In this document: piece by piece, positions 22,547 to 34,371 of the stretch
Layout: each line of letters opens with the position of its first letter
Numbering within the stretch: the first letter of the stretch is position 1
Source: Cornus controversa
Lineage: Eukaryota; Streptophyta; Magnoliopsida; Cornales; Cornaceae
DNA length: 64,000 bases
Direction: 5' to 3'
NCBI GenBank assembly: GCA_026545225.1
Contig: CM048846.1
Span: 18,216,501 to 18,280,500 of the forward strand
Notes under the pieces: model-generated
Told to the model about the DNA's origin: nothing
Seen by the model: only the letters and a program-made list of their open reading frames with translations
Databases searched by the model: none
Made by a program: the position numbers and the translations under genes

Positions 22547-24595
22547 TCAATTATATGTATCAGCAATCTCCTGCAAAGTGAGGTAAAGCTCTTTGGGTTT
22601 TGAAGCCATGACAACATGGTCAGATCCAGCTATGTACTTCACTTCTTTAGGAGGGCTATTCTCAATCATATATTTCTGGAAAGGCACTGTTAGGAGTTGA
22701 TCATCTCCAATTATTATAAATACCCGATTAATCGACCCGAATTTATTCTCTGTTAGCAGAGGCATGCTCAAGTCAGCCAAGTATAACCTAGTTGGCCTCA
22801 CCAACGTTTTAGCTAATTCCTAGTCCTGCATGCAACGATACATGAATAATACATAAATCAAGAAAAACAAGAGCTACCTGTTGTTAGGGATTTGTTCTTA
22901 TGATTGCTTGAGATCGAACCTCACCTCCGCTGGGGAGCCATTATAAACCTTAGCTACAAGGTATTTTGGGCCAGCGAGTATGGATACTATCTGATTATTC
23001 GAATCATACACAATTATGGAATCCAAGAAAGAGTCTGGTGAGGTCATGTTGGAAAACTGTTCTCCAAAACAAAATCCATTAAAAACGAAATGTGCTAAGA
23101 GAGAAAAAGAATATATACATCGATATTCAATAATAAACAAAATGACCAATGCTACATGTCTTAAATAAATATTTTCAAGTATATATTTTGAATTTATGTG
23201 GCAAGTGATATAGAGTTAGTATTGGTGGAATTGTCACATACACGGAGTTCCGATAGTATATATGTTGATGTCTATTTTTATATAAACACCATATCACGTG
23301 ACATATGGATTCGAGATATACTACTAAATATTTATTCGAAACATGTAGCATTTTTCAAACAAAATAAATATAAGATTTGGCATGGTTTAACAATTAATTA
23401 ATCCACTATAAATTTCCTATAAGAAGAAGTAATTACTCAAAACCCACACATTAGTAACTAAATTCCAGCTTTGCATATATTCAAGTCTTTCTCGACGAGA
23501 AAGTAGTCGGTATCTCGGTGGCATGTAGTACCCGCTAATGGTTAGTCTATATTTCTTACTATCAAGAAAAAAAGCGAATATTTATTGGCCTAAATACTAT
23601 ATAATAGATACTTCACGGTATTTCTTTTGTTCGTGTTAGACAATGTATGAAAGGAGAAATTGATTTTGGGAGACTCTATAAATAGAGATAGGGTTAAAGG
23701 AAAAAAGATAGAGAGAGAAAAGATGTAAGAGATTGATGAGTGCTGTGAAGAGATGAGATATTTTAAGTAATTGGAAAGATACCAAGAGAGTGTGAAAGAG
23801 TATGTGTAGGCATACATTTCGTGTCTTGTATATTTTCTTCTCAATATAGTGAAATCTCTCTCCGTGGATGTAGCCCTAACCACGTAAAATATTGTGTTAT
23901 GCATGAATGTATTTGATTGTTATCTTATGTAGATGAACTAGCACAATCTCAATATCAATTATATTTGCTTAACCCTCCCCCCAAAAAATAATAATAATTT
24001 AATGGAGTAACTTTGTTGAACAAAATACAAGTTTAAAATGAAACAAAATTTGAGACATAATTCCCAACAAAGTTAATGCAATTACGTGCAGAAGAAATAG
24101 AGATTTTCTTACTGCTCCTATAATTGTAACTGGTGGATCATTATAATTGGGCATGAAGGCAGTTACGAAAACTGCAACGTAGATCTTCTGGGGAAACCAC
24201 TCCATGGCTAGAGAAATGCCAAAGCCACCAAAACTGTGACCAACTAGGACCACCTTCTCCCCATCAGGCAGGGAGGCCATGAAGTCTGTCAATGGTTGCA
24301 CAAACTCATATAAGGAGGCGACCTCATCGACCCGCCTCGGGTCCACCCCGTTTGCGGCAAGGTCCAAGGCTGTGATACGGTGACCGGCGATTTTGAGCAG
24401 GGGGATAAGCTTGTACCAGGACCATGCTCCACCGTTAAGCCCATGAACTAAAACAAAGTGCTTGCCACTACCCTCCATTTCTTGTTCTATTGCTTGTTTG
24501 GGGGTGCCTCTCACCCTGGCACGACACTCCAAAATGCATGTTGGGTTGATCAAGAATATTGCAACTAGGAAGAGGAAGAACGGAATTGAAGGCAT
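22547..24595 (-). CDS. methylesterase (MES) family alpha/beta-hydrolase, stop codon at start of exon 3
   Basis: Three exons join in phase 0: 24595-24113 (donor GCA|GTAAGA), 23056-22925 (acceptor AACAG, donor GAG|GTGAGG) and 22825-22547. The product of about 295 residues has an N-terminal hydrophobic signal peptide (MPSIPFFLFLVAIFLINP). It then shows the HGLNGGAWSWYKL oxyanion-region motif, the GHSFGG nucleophile elbow, an Asp in IIGDDQ and the catalytic His in AGSDHVVMASKP, so all triad residues are present. MES proteins hydrolyse methyl esters of salicylate, jasmonate or IAA; hydroxynitrile lyases share the fold. The second codon of exon 3 is TAG (22822-22820). If the distal acceptor formed by that TAG were used instead of the CAG six bases earlier, the stop would be spliced out in frame. 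The substrate cannot be told. It is either a recent pseudogene or a gene dependent on this splice choice. Confidence 0.85.
23655..23925 (+). mobile_element. LTR fragment of the 36849 family inside methylesterase intron 1
   Basis: The stretch containing GAGACTCTATAAATAGAG and later GTGAAATCTCTCTCCGTGGA matches the LTRs at 36849-37334 and 37790-38278. It lies antisense to the host gene. The LTR's TATA box (CTATAAATA, about 23679) is intact, so it could drive antisense transcription. Confidence 0.7.
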
Positions 24596-24639
24596 AATGT
24601 CAATAAAAGGATGTGCCTTCGTTTTTGAGAGGCCTAGAT

Positions 24640-24665
24640 TATATATATCTATAATATATATATCT
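24640..24665 (-). promoter_or_regulatory. TATA-rich region upstream of the methylesterase-like gene
   Basis: A TATATATAT stretch lies 45-70 bases upstream of the ATG at 24595 on the coding strand. It is the only promoter-like signal I can see. Its use is inferred. Confidence 0.35.
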
Positions 24666-24833
24666 AGGTTTTGAGGAGAAATTATTAGATGATATATCCT
24701 CCATTTGATTGTTTAGTCCAATCACATATTTCGAACTTAGCCCCCACATGTTTCTCTCCACATATTTCTTTTTTGTTTTGAGGGTTGAAAGGAAAGTGTA
24801 AGATAAGGTTTAATTTGTGTGAGAGTTTTCAGT

Positions 24834-26277
24834 GGTTATATAGAGAATTTCAAAACCTGACACTTGGCAATCTCTCTTCCAGATTTCTTTGACTCTCATG
24901 AAAAGGGCTTGACAATTGATATAAGCCAGATTATTGGCTGTCTTACAAGACTCGTCGGAGTTTCCGATTCCAGTAACGATAAACAAGAAAGGAGTGTACA
25001 AGTTGAATGATAACTCATTTACTAAACACATTCATATTACTACGTTTATTAGTGATTAAAAGAAAATTTAAATGTATTGACATGGAATAAAATAGTTGGT
25101 GTAGAATAGGTTGTCAACGACACATTTTTGCGAGATAGTTTTGATTAGTAAGCGAGACTCAACGACACATTTTTGCGAGATAGTTTTGATTAGTAAGCGA
25201 GACTCTTTTCTTGAGGATAAATTTTTTTCCGTGGAATTCCATTCTTTAGGACTTCAAAAATGGCATTTTCAGTCTTCAAGAGGCCAGCTAGAACGAAAGG
25301 TCAAACGAATCAACTAACATATTTTTTGGAGACAGTTTCAATTAATACGCGATACTTTTCTCTTGACAATAATTATTTTTTTGAGAATTCCATCTTTTGG
25401 AATTTCGAAATGGCCATATCAGTCTTTTAAGACGGTTGAATATTTTAAATTTTTTGTAAGAGGTCTAAAAGAAATTGAATGCTTTTGATTAAGTTTCTTT
25501 ATTTTTTCATAATTTTAGTGTTAGTGTCATTCTTTATTCTTGTTCTCTAACTCAAACTTTGTGAACTCAAAATTAATTTACCTTTTTTTTTTTGAGGGCA
25601 CGTTCATCACTTACGCTTTGATAGCAATTATTGAAATTGTCATTTCTAAACGACAACAAAGAAAATAGAATAATTCTTTATTCACCTTGTCTCTTCATTA
25701 CAAGTGTAGGAACCTCTTTTCTTTTATATTAATGAGGAATTATTCTTTTTTATTTTCCACCTTTGGCATCAATGCATCAATTAAGGCCATGTGTCCTTTC
25801 TGATACTGATTTTAACCATCATCTCATTACACTTCTTAGAAGCAATTTTTTTTTTGGTAAATTCTTAGAAGCATCTTTCAAACACAACGGTTCTCTAAAG
25901 GTAAAATAGTCTCCTTTAAACCACTATGTTAGATTATATATTTTTTATTATATCTTATGTTAGATTATATAATTTTTTTTAAATCACAGAAGTTTCTTAC
26001 ACCTCTCTTAAACTATCTAAGATTAGAATTTATTGTATCCTAAATTTACTTAGATTCCAAGATTATGTACTTATGAATAGGCATTTATGTATTGTTTATA
26101 ACATCAATTCAATACCAATTAATATCAATAAATTATAAACAATTATCTTTCTTTATTTCTAACATGGTATCAGAGCCTACTAGTATTTGGTAGTTTTCAT
26201 AGTTTATCGTTGGAGATGGCACTATTGGCTTCATCCCTGGTGGACAATCGTCAAAATTTCTTCCATCTTATATATAT
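24834..26277. repeat. duplicated segment, unit 2 (upstream of the methylesterase gene)
   Basis: This segment is homologous to 18091-19695. It includes a small-element LTR (25927-26164) with CACTA to its left and a tRNA-Met-type primer-binding site TGGTATCAGAGC at 26165-26176. The rest of that element is missing here, because the segment breaks at about 26277 into Athila-like sequence. An internal 45-base direct repeat (AACGACACATTTTTGCGAGA...) occurs at about 25115-25205. Confidence 0.75.
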
Positions 26278-26280
26278 TCA

Positions 26281-27651
26281 CCTTCTCCTTGATTTTTCTA
26301 AGGTAACTATCTTTTGTATTTTTAGTTTTATTTTTAATTTTTTTTTCTTTATTTTATTTTTCGTATTGTTTTTTTATTATTCAGTTTAAAAAAAAAGGAA
26401 AATTTTGTTTTTTTTTTGTTTCATATTTATTTTCACCCATGCTATTTCACTTGGTTGGTGGGGTATAGTGATTTATTTTTAGAGGTTGTTGCATCCAAGT
26501 TTGGGGATGTGTTTGCCTTGCCTTCATACAACTTGGTGTCCTATCTTTTCGTGACACTACTTCTCCGGATTCCTGGTACTATCGTTCTTACTCTTCTATA
26601 TGCTTCTATTGGCTGTACATTGAGGATAATGTACAGTTTAAGTTTGGGGATGAGACGATGCCTATTTTCGTACTTTATTATTATGGGGGAAATTTTTATG
26701 AAATTCTTCTTATTTTAGGATTTTTGTTTATTTTATTTTCTTAGTTTTTTTATTATTTTCTTTTGTTTTGTTTTTAGATAGATTGTTTTGACGTTATTCA
26801 AGGGATTAGTACCTTATGTAGGTGCGTAACTTGCAGTTCTTTAGTATGTTTTAAATTTTTGGTAACTATGATTTAAAATAAGTGGTTTTAATCATGGTTT
26901 GCATTAAAATGCCTTGGGGTGATTGATTTAAAAACCAGCATACTCTTGTGAGGTATAAACTTTGGCTCTAATTTATTGTGTTACATATGCTTGATATTAA
27001 TTAATATCTTTGAGAATGTGTACCGATGATGTGTTTTACTTGACTTCAATGAAAAAAAAGAAGATGAAAAAAAAAAGAATGTGATGAATAGCAAATCAAT
27101 TTGATCTTTTTCATGAGAAACCAGGCCTCTATGCCTCAGGAAGCACGGATTGTTAGCATCAAAATTGAAGGGGTGAGAAAAGATGAACATTGGTTGTCTT
27201 GATTTGTAGCCTGACTGATTCGAGTAATTAGGTTCTTCGGGGTGTGTTAACGCCTAGTGCCCTAAAGCCATCTGGTTAGGGAATCACTGACTGAAAGCTT
27301 GCTACATAGATCTTTCAAAAAGTTTAATAGATCAAGACATTGCACAACCAATGAAGCAATGAAAAGACAAGAATGAGAAAAACAATGAAAAAGTCATGTA
27401 TTCATGTTTGGAAGTATGATTTCAATAAGGGGAGCTAGTGAGTTGAAGGGGTATGTGACTTAATATATTTGGAGTTGGGTTATACTACATGAGAGGATTG
27501 CTAGTTCACTTTTCACGAGGGAGATAGAATTGGTAGCTTTGAGACGTGTTAATGTGAATTATGTGTGGGGACCATTGCTTTGAATTATGGAATTTGAAAA
27601 TTTGAAATTATTCTTGAATTCAAGTTTGTAAATATATATTGTAATCTTCTT
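26281..27651 (+). mobile_element. Athila-like 3' untranslated region, copy A
   Basis: This region matches 29580-30945 closely and, more distantly, the 3' part of the Athila element at about 50100-51250. Shared landmarks are CATTGAGGA.AATGT..A..TTAAGTTTGGGG, CTATGCCTCA.GAA and CCTAGTGCCCTAAA. It contains no gene. Open frames here are low-complexity. Confidence 0.65.
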
Positions 27652-29165
27652 CTTAAGTTCCAAGAGAATTACAACTGCTTAAGAAGGTTACGGGCCTAAA
27701 ATGTAATACCCCGCTCCAACACATGGTATGATATTGTCCGCTTTGGGCCTGAGCCCGCACCATTTTGCTCTTGGGTTTTACCCCAAAAGGCCTCATACCA
27801 TTTGAAGAAAACATACGACATATAAGCACATCCCCTTTTCCACACCCAGGCGATTTGGGATTGAGCACCCTGTACCCTGTCAGTGTGGTAGCTTAGCCTA
27901 GTGTCTGTCTTCGCACCCGCCCACTCACACCCGTCCACAAGGGTTACTACAATCAACCCCCCTACGAGGCCTGACGTCCTCGTCGGCACACTTCCAGCTG
28001 GGTTTAGGCTCTGATACCAACTGTAATACCCCGCTCCAACACATGGTATGATATTGTCCGCTTTGGGCCTGAGCCCGCACGGTTTTGCTCTTGGGTTTTA
28101 CCCCAAAAGGCCTTATACCATTTGAAGAGAACATACTACATATAAGCACATCCCCTTTTCCACACCCAGGTGATGTGGGATTGAGCACCCTGTACCCTGT
28201 CAGTGTGGTAGCTCAGCCCAGTGTCTGTCTTCGCACCCGCCCACTCACACCCGTCCACAAGGGTTACTACATAAAACCCAATTCTGCGTTTAAGACAATT
28301 TTAATCTCATTTTGAAAAACGGTATGAAACACTTATTTCTTAGTGTCAAATAGACTCAACTCTTGCCTAGGTTGAACGAAATTCGATTATGGACACTTTT
28401 GTATTTCACGTAAATTTCGTGAATCGAACTTCTACTAGGTCAAACTTTGGGCCGAAAGTCAGCAAAAAAACCCACCTGATTAGGGGCTACAGGAAATCCT
28501 AATTGTCTCCTAATTAGGCGAGGACTCTTCATATTCTCTTGGCTATTAAAAGTGACTAATTGGGGCTGTAATAATAAGGGGCTTAGCAGCAGATTTGAAG
28601 AGCTTTTGGAGTGGAGAACCATTGGAGAACAAGGTGTAGCAATACTTCCATGGGGATAATGTCTTATTCCTCAATAGTTGAAGCTTTTTCTTCTACCATG
28701 AGCGGCTAGTTTATCCACTAGGGTTTTGATGTAACCCTGGTTTCATTGTTCTAATTATTGGGAATTTTTGTATTCATTCATAGATTGTGTGATTTAGAGG
28801 ATTCTTCTTATAGAATTGAGCAATGAAAGTCTTATAAATTCAGTTTCAATGATTTCTTATCTTATCTTAGATACTTGATTATTGTTATTGAACTCAATCT
28901 CTCTTATTTTCTGCGATTATAAGAGTGATTATTAAATAATGATTTTCACTGAATATATCATTAAAAGTTTTTATGGATTATGCCTAGAGAAGATGGACCA
29001 TATTGCACCCTAGATTAGAGTAGTTAGGCAGATGACTCATGCCAATCGAAGATAGCCCATGACTTAGCCTTAATCATTGTTATCTTCTTGACGAATGAAG
29101 GTGAGCTCGTAGCCACCGACACCACTTATGCATGATATGATGCCCCATAGTTTGTTCAATTGACC
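27652..29165 (+). mobile_element. truncated Athila-like LTR A, interrupted by TRIM 2
   Basis: 27660-27701 and 28277-29165 match LTR B at about 31430-32380. The first 240 or so bases of the LTR and the end of the adjoining internal region are deleted. TRIM 2 is inserted at 27702-28271. Confidence 0.65.
27702..28271 (-). mobile_element. TRIM element 2, complete
   Basis: Two 250-bp LTRs (27702-27951 and 28022-28271), about 70 internal bases and a TAAAA target duplication (27697-27701 and 28272-28276). Read on the minus strand, the internal part begins with TTGGTATCAGAGCC next to one LTR and has a polypurine tract before the other. There is no ORF. This is the best-preserved of the three family members. 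Confidence 0.92.
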
Positions 29166-31194
29166 ATTGATTGTTCAATTATTAGGCCCAGCTGCTTGGA
29201 TTTTATGTTATTTAGACATCTCCTCAAGACCTACTTGCTCCCACCCGAAAATACACCACTTTCATGGTGCCTCTTTGTGCCTCTCCAACATCAATATACA
29301 CTCTGAAATCTTTCATTTTTATTTGTCATACACGTACTTGATAATCATCACTCATCACCATCATCATCAATTCCAACTTATTATTCTCCATTATCATTAA
29401 ATTTTTAACTTTTCCATATTTCCTTCTTCACAAGAGGTGTTAATTAATTGTGAAAGTGGGGTGATTTCTTTGAGGGGTTTTGAAGTACAAGTTTGGGGGA
29501 GGACATTGCACATTGACTGTGGGCTAGTTGGTTGATTTTGATGCTCCATTATGGCCTTGACTTAGATGCTCCGACACCACATTTTCCTTGATTTTTCTGA
29601 GGTAACTTATCTTTTGTATTTTTAGTTTTATTTTTCTTTTTTTTATTTTATTTTTCGTATTGTTTTTTTATTATTTAGTTTAAAAAAAAAGGAAAATTTT
29701 GTTTTTTTTTTGTTTCATATTTATTTCCACCCATGCTATTTCACTTGGTTAGTGGAGTATAATGGTTTATTTTTATAGGTTATTGCATCCAAGTTTGGGG
29801 GTGTGCTTGCATTGTTTTCATACAACTTGGTGTCCTATCTTTTCGTGACACTACTTCTCCGAATTCCTGGTACTATCGTTTTTACTCTTCTATATGTTTT
29901 TATTGGGTGTACATTGAGGACAATGTACATTTTAAGTTTGGGGGTGAGGCGATGCCTATTTTCGTGCTTTATTATTATGGGGGAAATTTTTATGAAATTC
30001 TTCTTATTTTAATATTTTTGTTTATTTTATTTTCTTAGTTTTTTATTATTTTCTTTTGTTTTGTTTTTAGATAGATTGTTTTGACGTTATTTAAGGGATT
30101 AGTACCTTATGTAGGTGCTTAACTTGCAGTTCTTGAGTATGTTTTAAATTTTTGAAAACTATGATTTAAAATAAGTGGTTTTAATTATGGTTTGCATTAA
30201 CATGCTTTGGGGTGATTGATTTTAGTTTCCTCACATACACAAAAACACCAGCATGCTCTTGTGATGTATAAACTTTGGCTCTGAGTTATTATGTTACATA
30301 TGCTTGATATTAATTAGTATCATCTTGAGAATGAATACTGATAATGTGTTTTACTTGACTTTAATGAAAAAAAAAATGTGATGAATAACAAATCAATTTG
30401 TTCCTTTTCATGGGCCTCTATGCCTCAGGAAGCATGGAGTGTTCGCGTCAAAAGTGAAGGGGTGAGAAAAGATGAGCATTAGTTGTATTGATTTGTAGAC
30501 TGACTGATTCGAGTAATTAGGTTCTTCGGGGAGTCTTAACGCCTAGTACCCTAAATTCATCTGGTTTGGAAGTCATTGACTGAAAGCTTGCTACATGGAT
30601 CTTTCAAAAAATTTAATAGATCAAGACATTGCACAACCAATGAAGCAATGAAAAAAAAAAGAATGAGAAAAAAAATGAAAAAGTCATGTATTCATGTTTG
30701 GAAGTATGAATTCAATAAGGGGAGCTAGTGAGTTACAGGGGTATGTGACTTAATATATTTGGAACTGGGTTATGTTATATGAGATGATTGCTAGTTCACT
30801 TTTCACGAGGGAGCTAGAATTGGTTGCTTTGAGATCTGTTGATGTGAATTATGTGTGGGGACCATTGCTTTGAATTATGGAATTTGGAAGTTTGAAATTA
30901 TTCTTGAATCCAAGTTTATAACTATATATTGTAATCTTCTTCTTGATTAATGTTTAACAGAAATTTTGAATGTTTGTGGGTAACATTTCTTAAAACCCTC
31001 ACGAGACTATACTCGTCCACTAAGGGGAGCCTAGAGGTTTAAAGGCTTATTGCATATGCTAAATGTAATCGTTTCTCCCACGAAAGTGGAGTTGGGTAGT
31101 TTAGTTAGTATTAGTTACTTTCCTTTATTTTAGTTTTATTTTATTCTATTGCTAAGGAACTAGCAATATGTAAGTTTGGGGGTGTGATCGGCGT
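29166..31194 (+). mobile_element. Athila-like internal remnant, copy B
   Basis: The 3' untranslated region of a decayed Athila-like element ends in GCAATATGTAAGTTTGGGGGTG (polypurine tract at 31182-31194) immediately before LTR B. The first 400 bases (29180-29580) carry no coding sequence that I recognise. All coding parts are gone. Confidence 0.65.
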
Positions 31195-32656
31195 CGAATG
31201 TTGCACATTCTAGTCTCTTAACTTGCATATTTTATTCTCTTAGTGATAGATTATTTTGTGATTTTACTTCGTTTTAGTGTTTTCTGTATTTTCAGGATCT
31301 TAATGATTATTTTAGGTAAAACCATGATTTTGGGCTTTTAAAGATGACATGCAAGAGGGTTAGATGAAGCCTACATCAAAGGGATCCATTTAACTCTATA
31401 ATTTAACTCAAATTAGACCAAGGAAGAGGTATAAGATAATTACAACTGCTTAAGAAGGTTATGGGTCTAAAGCCCAATTTTATGCTTAAGATAATTTTAA
31501 TCCCATTTTGGAAAATGGTCCGAAACTCTTATTTTCGAGCCTCAAATTAACTCAACTCTCATATAAATAAATTAAATTTGATTCTGGACACTTTTGTATT
31601 TCATGTAAATTTCGTGAATCGGACTTCTATCGGGTCAAACTTTGGGCCGAAAGTTAACATAAAAACCCACCTAATTAGGGGCTGTGGGAAACCCTAATTG
31701 TCTTCTAATTAGGTGAGGACTCTTCATATTCTCTTGGCTATTAAAAGCGACAAATTGGGGCTGTATTGAGGGGCTTGACAACAGCTTTGAAGAGCTTTTG
31801 GAGTGGAGAACCATTGGAGAACAAGGTGTAGCAATACTTCCATGGAGGTGATGTCTTCTTCCTTAACTGTTGAAGCTTCTTCTTCTACCATGAACGCTAG
31901 TTCATCCACTAGGGTTTTGATGTAGCCCTAACTAAACATCACTGATTTGATTGTTATAATTATTGGAGATTTTTGTATTCATTCATAGATTGTGTGATTT
32001 AGATGATTCTTCTTATAGAATTGAGCAATGAAATTCTTATAAATTTTGTTTCAATGATTTCTTATCTTGTCTTAGATACTTGATTATTGTTATTGAACTC
32101 AATCTCTCTTATTTTCTGTGATTATAAGAGTGATTATTAAACAATGGTTTTCACTGAATATATCATTAAAAGTTTTGATGAATTATGCCTAGAGAAGATG
32201 GACCATACTGCACCCTAGATTAAATTAGTTAGGCAGACGGCCCATGCCAATTAAAGATAGTCCATAACTTAGCCTTAATCATATGTTATCTTCTTAACGG
32301 ATGAAGGTGAGCTTGTAGCCACTGACACTACTTATGCATGATATGATGCCCCATAGTTAGTTCAATTGACCATTGATTGTGAAGTTAGTGGTAAAGTCAA
32401 TAACCCTAGATTTATCTCATACTTTCTACACTCATTAGTTTCTCTTGTTTTTGTTCAATTGCTTCATTAGTTAATTTAGAATTAAAAATCAAAATTCTTT
32501 TCTTTTAAATTTAATTAGAATTAATTTCATATATCCAACTCAGTCAGACCACAGTCCTTGATGTTCAACACCCCTTTCGATAGCCCTATTCTGCAAGGAA
32601 TTCTTTCTATTGCGAAGTGTGGTAATTTTAATTGATACACTCACAACACACGATCA
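31195..32656 (+). repeat. Athila-like LTR B
   Basis: It starts TGATCGGCGTCGAATGTTGC directly after the polypurine tract and probably ends ...CACACGATCA at 32656. The 3' end is less certain than the 5' end. No coding frame is conserved. The reverse-oriented solo LTR at 57503-58921 has a similar start (TGACAAGCGCTGAATGTTGC). Confidence 0.6.
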
Positions 32657-33788
32657 GTACTTGTGTCTCAACTTTTTATTGTCGTCACAAAAAAAAAAAA
32701 AAAAAAAAAAAACTTGACATGATAATGCACTTTTCATTAAGAAATTTATTCTAGTTAATATGCATTTATTTATGAAGTAGGGTTTCGCCATATACAGAGG
32801 TGAGAATTATTGTCATCACAAAAAAAAAAATCAACATAAACATATAAAGGTGATATTTCTACTGCATGAAGTGATATCTACTGCATGATGTGACACTTTT
32901 ATTGCTTGTGCAATGTTGCACCGGTGCAATATATATTTTTTAAAACAACACATCCAATATTTCACTAGTGCAACAAGGTTTTGGACACACACACAAACAT
33001 AGAATGAGAATGAATATTTTATTTGGGTTTCTTTTTTTTTTTCAAGACATTGAGGTTTATTTTTATAATTTTATATAGAGGGTATTTTGGTCATCAAATG
33101 ATTTTTGTTCTTTGGATGGGTTGGGGGAATTTTGGTAAATTTTGTAGTAAAAGGTAATTAGATGAAAAATACTCCAGATGGCCATTTTGGATCAAGAAAA
33201 GGGTTTCAATGAAAAATAAATAAATTGGGTATTAAAGTTAAATTTAGAAATTCTTCCATTCCCCCAAGTTTTTCTCTTCCAACCTTGTTTTCACCAACTA
33301 AACTTAGTCCTTTGATGAACCACCATAATCGATGTATGTCATTAAGTCACCAACTGATAGAATGGTGATTGAGTGCCCTAACAGAGTTTGAGGCAGAAAA
33401 TATCCTAAAATTGATATGTCAGAAACGTCACATTTTAAAAAAATTCATAAAACTGTGCACTACGAAATTTAGGTCCTTAACATATAGATTTTCAAGGGTT
33501 TCAGATATAGCATGCAATACGGACATAATCATGTATACAGATACATATACTACAACTATAGAATGCAAACCAGGATATACATATACATATACTACACTAC
33601 TTCATGCGAAACAGGATATATAGATACATACATAACGACTTAGCATGCAAAATAGTAACAATTACGCATACATATGTTTCAGTTAATTGTGACGTTTTAG
33701 AATTTAAAACCCTAATCATGTTCGTATAAAAACTATGCCAGATACAAAACCCTAGTTATATTAACACATACACCTATATATATATGTG
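32657..33788. other. AT-rich non-coding stretch with A tracts and a hairpin
   Basis: It holds long A tracts (about 32690-32712 and 32820), the palindrome TTGCACCGGTGCAA near 32916, and short GATATACATATACAT-type repeats near 33540-33620. No gene is recognised. Confidence 0.45.
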
Positions 33789-34371
33789 TGTAATACCCCG
33801 CTCCAACACATGGTATGATATTATCTGCTTTGGGCCCAAGCCCGCACAGTTTTGTTCTTGGGTTTTACCTCAAAATGCCTCATACCATTTGGAAAGAACA
33901 TACTACATATAAGCACATCCCCTTCTGCACACCCAGGCGATGTGGGATTAAGCACATGTAGCCTGCCAGTATGGCGGCTCAGCCCAGTGTCTTTTCTTGC
34001 ACCCGCCCACAAGGGTCACTACAATCCACCCTGTGGGTGACTATAATCCACCCCCCTATGAAGCCCGATGTCCTCGTCGGCACACTTCCGGTTGGGTTCA
34101 GGCTCTGATACCAACTGTAATACCCCGCTCCAACACAAATTATGATATTGTCTGCTTTAGGCCTAAGCTCGCACGGTTTTGTTCTTGGGTTTTACCTCAA
34201 AATGCCTCATACCATTTGGAGAGAACACTACGTATAAGCACATCCCCTTCTCCACACCCAGGCAATGTGGGATTGAGCACCCTGTAGCCTACCAGTGTGA
34301 TAGCTCAACCTAGTGTCTTTTCTTGCACCCGCCCAAAAGGGTCACTACAATCCACCCCGCGGGTGACTATA
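33789..34371 (-). mobile_element. TRIM element 3
   Basis: The LTRs at 33789-34045 and 34116-34371 are slightly longer than in the other members because of an extra ATCCACCC..GGGTGACTATA tail. They flank 70 internal bases with the tRNA-Met-type primer-binding sequence on the minus strand. The right flank is a TA repeat, so no target duplication can be read. Confidence 0.85.

Noticed and set aside
22898-23149. The full open frame around methylesterase exon 2
   Set aside because: Only 23056-22925 fits the family; the ends of the open frame are intron sequence beyond consensus splice sites.
26416-26718. 100-codon hydrophobic frame, with a similar one at 29803-30012
   Set aside because: It is a low-complexity translation of the Athila-like 3' region, and the second copy has a different start and length; no coding constraint is visible.
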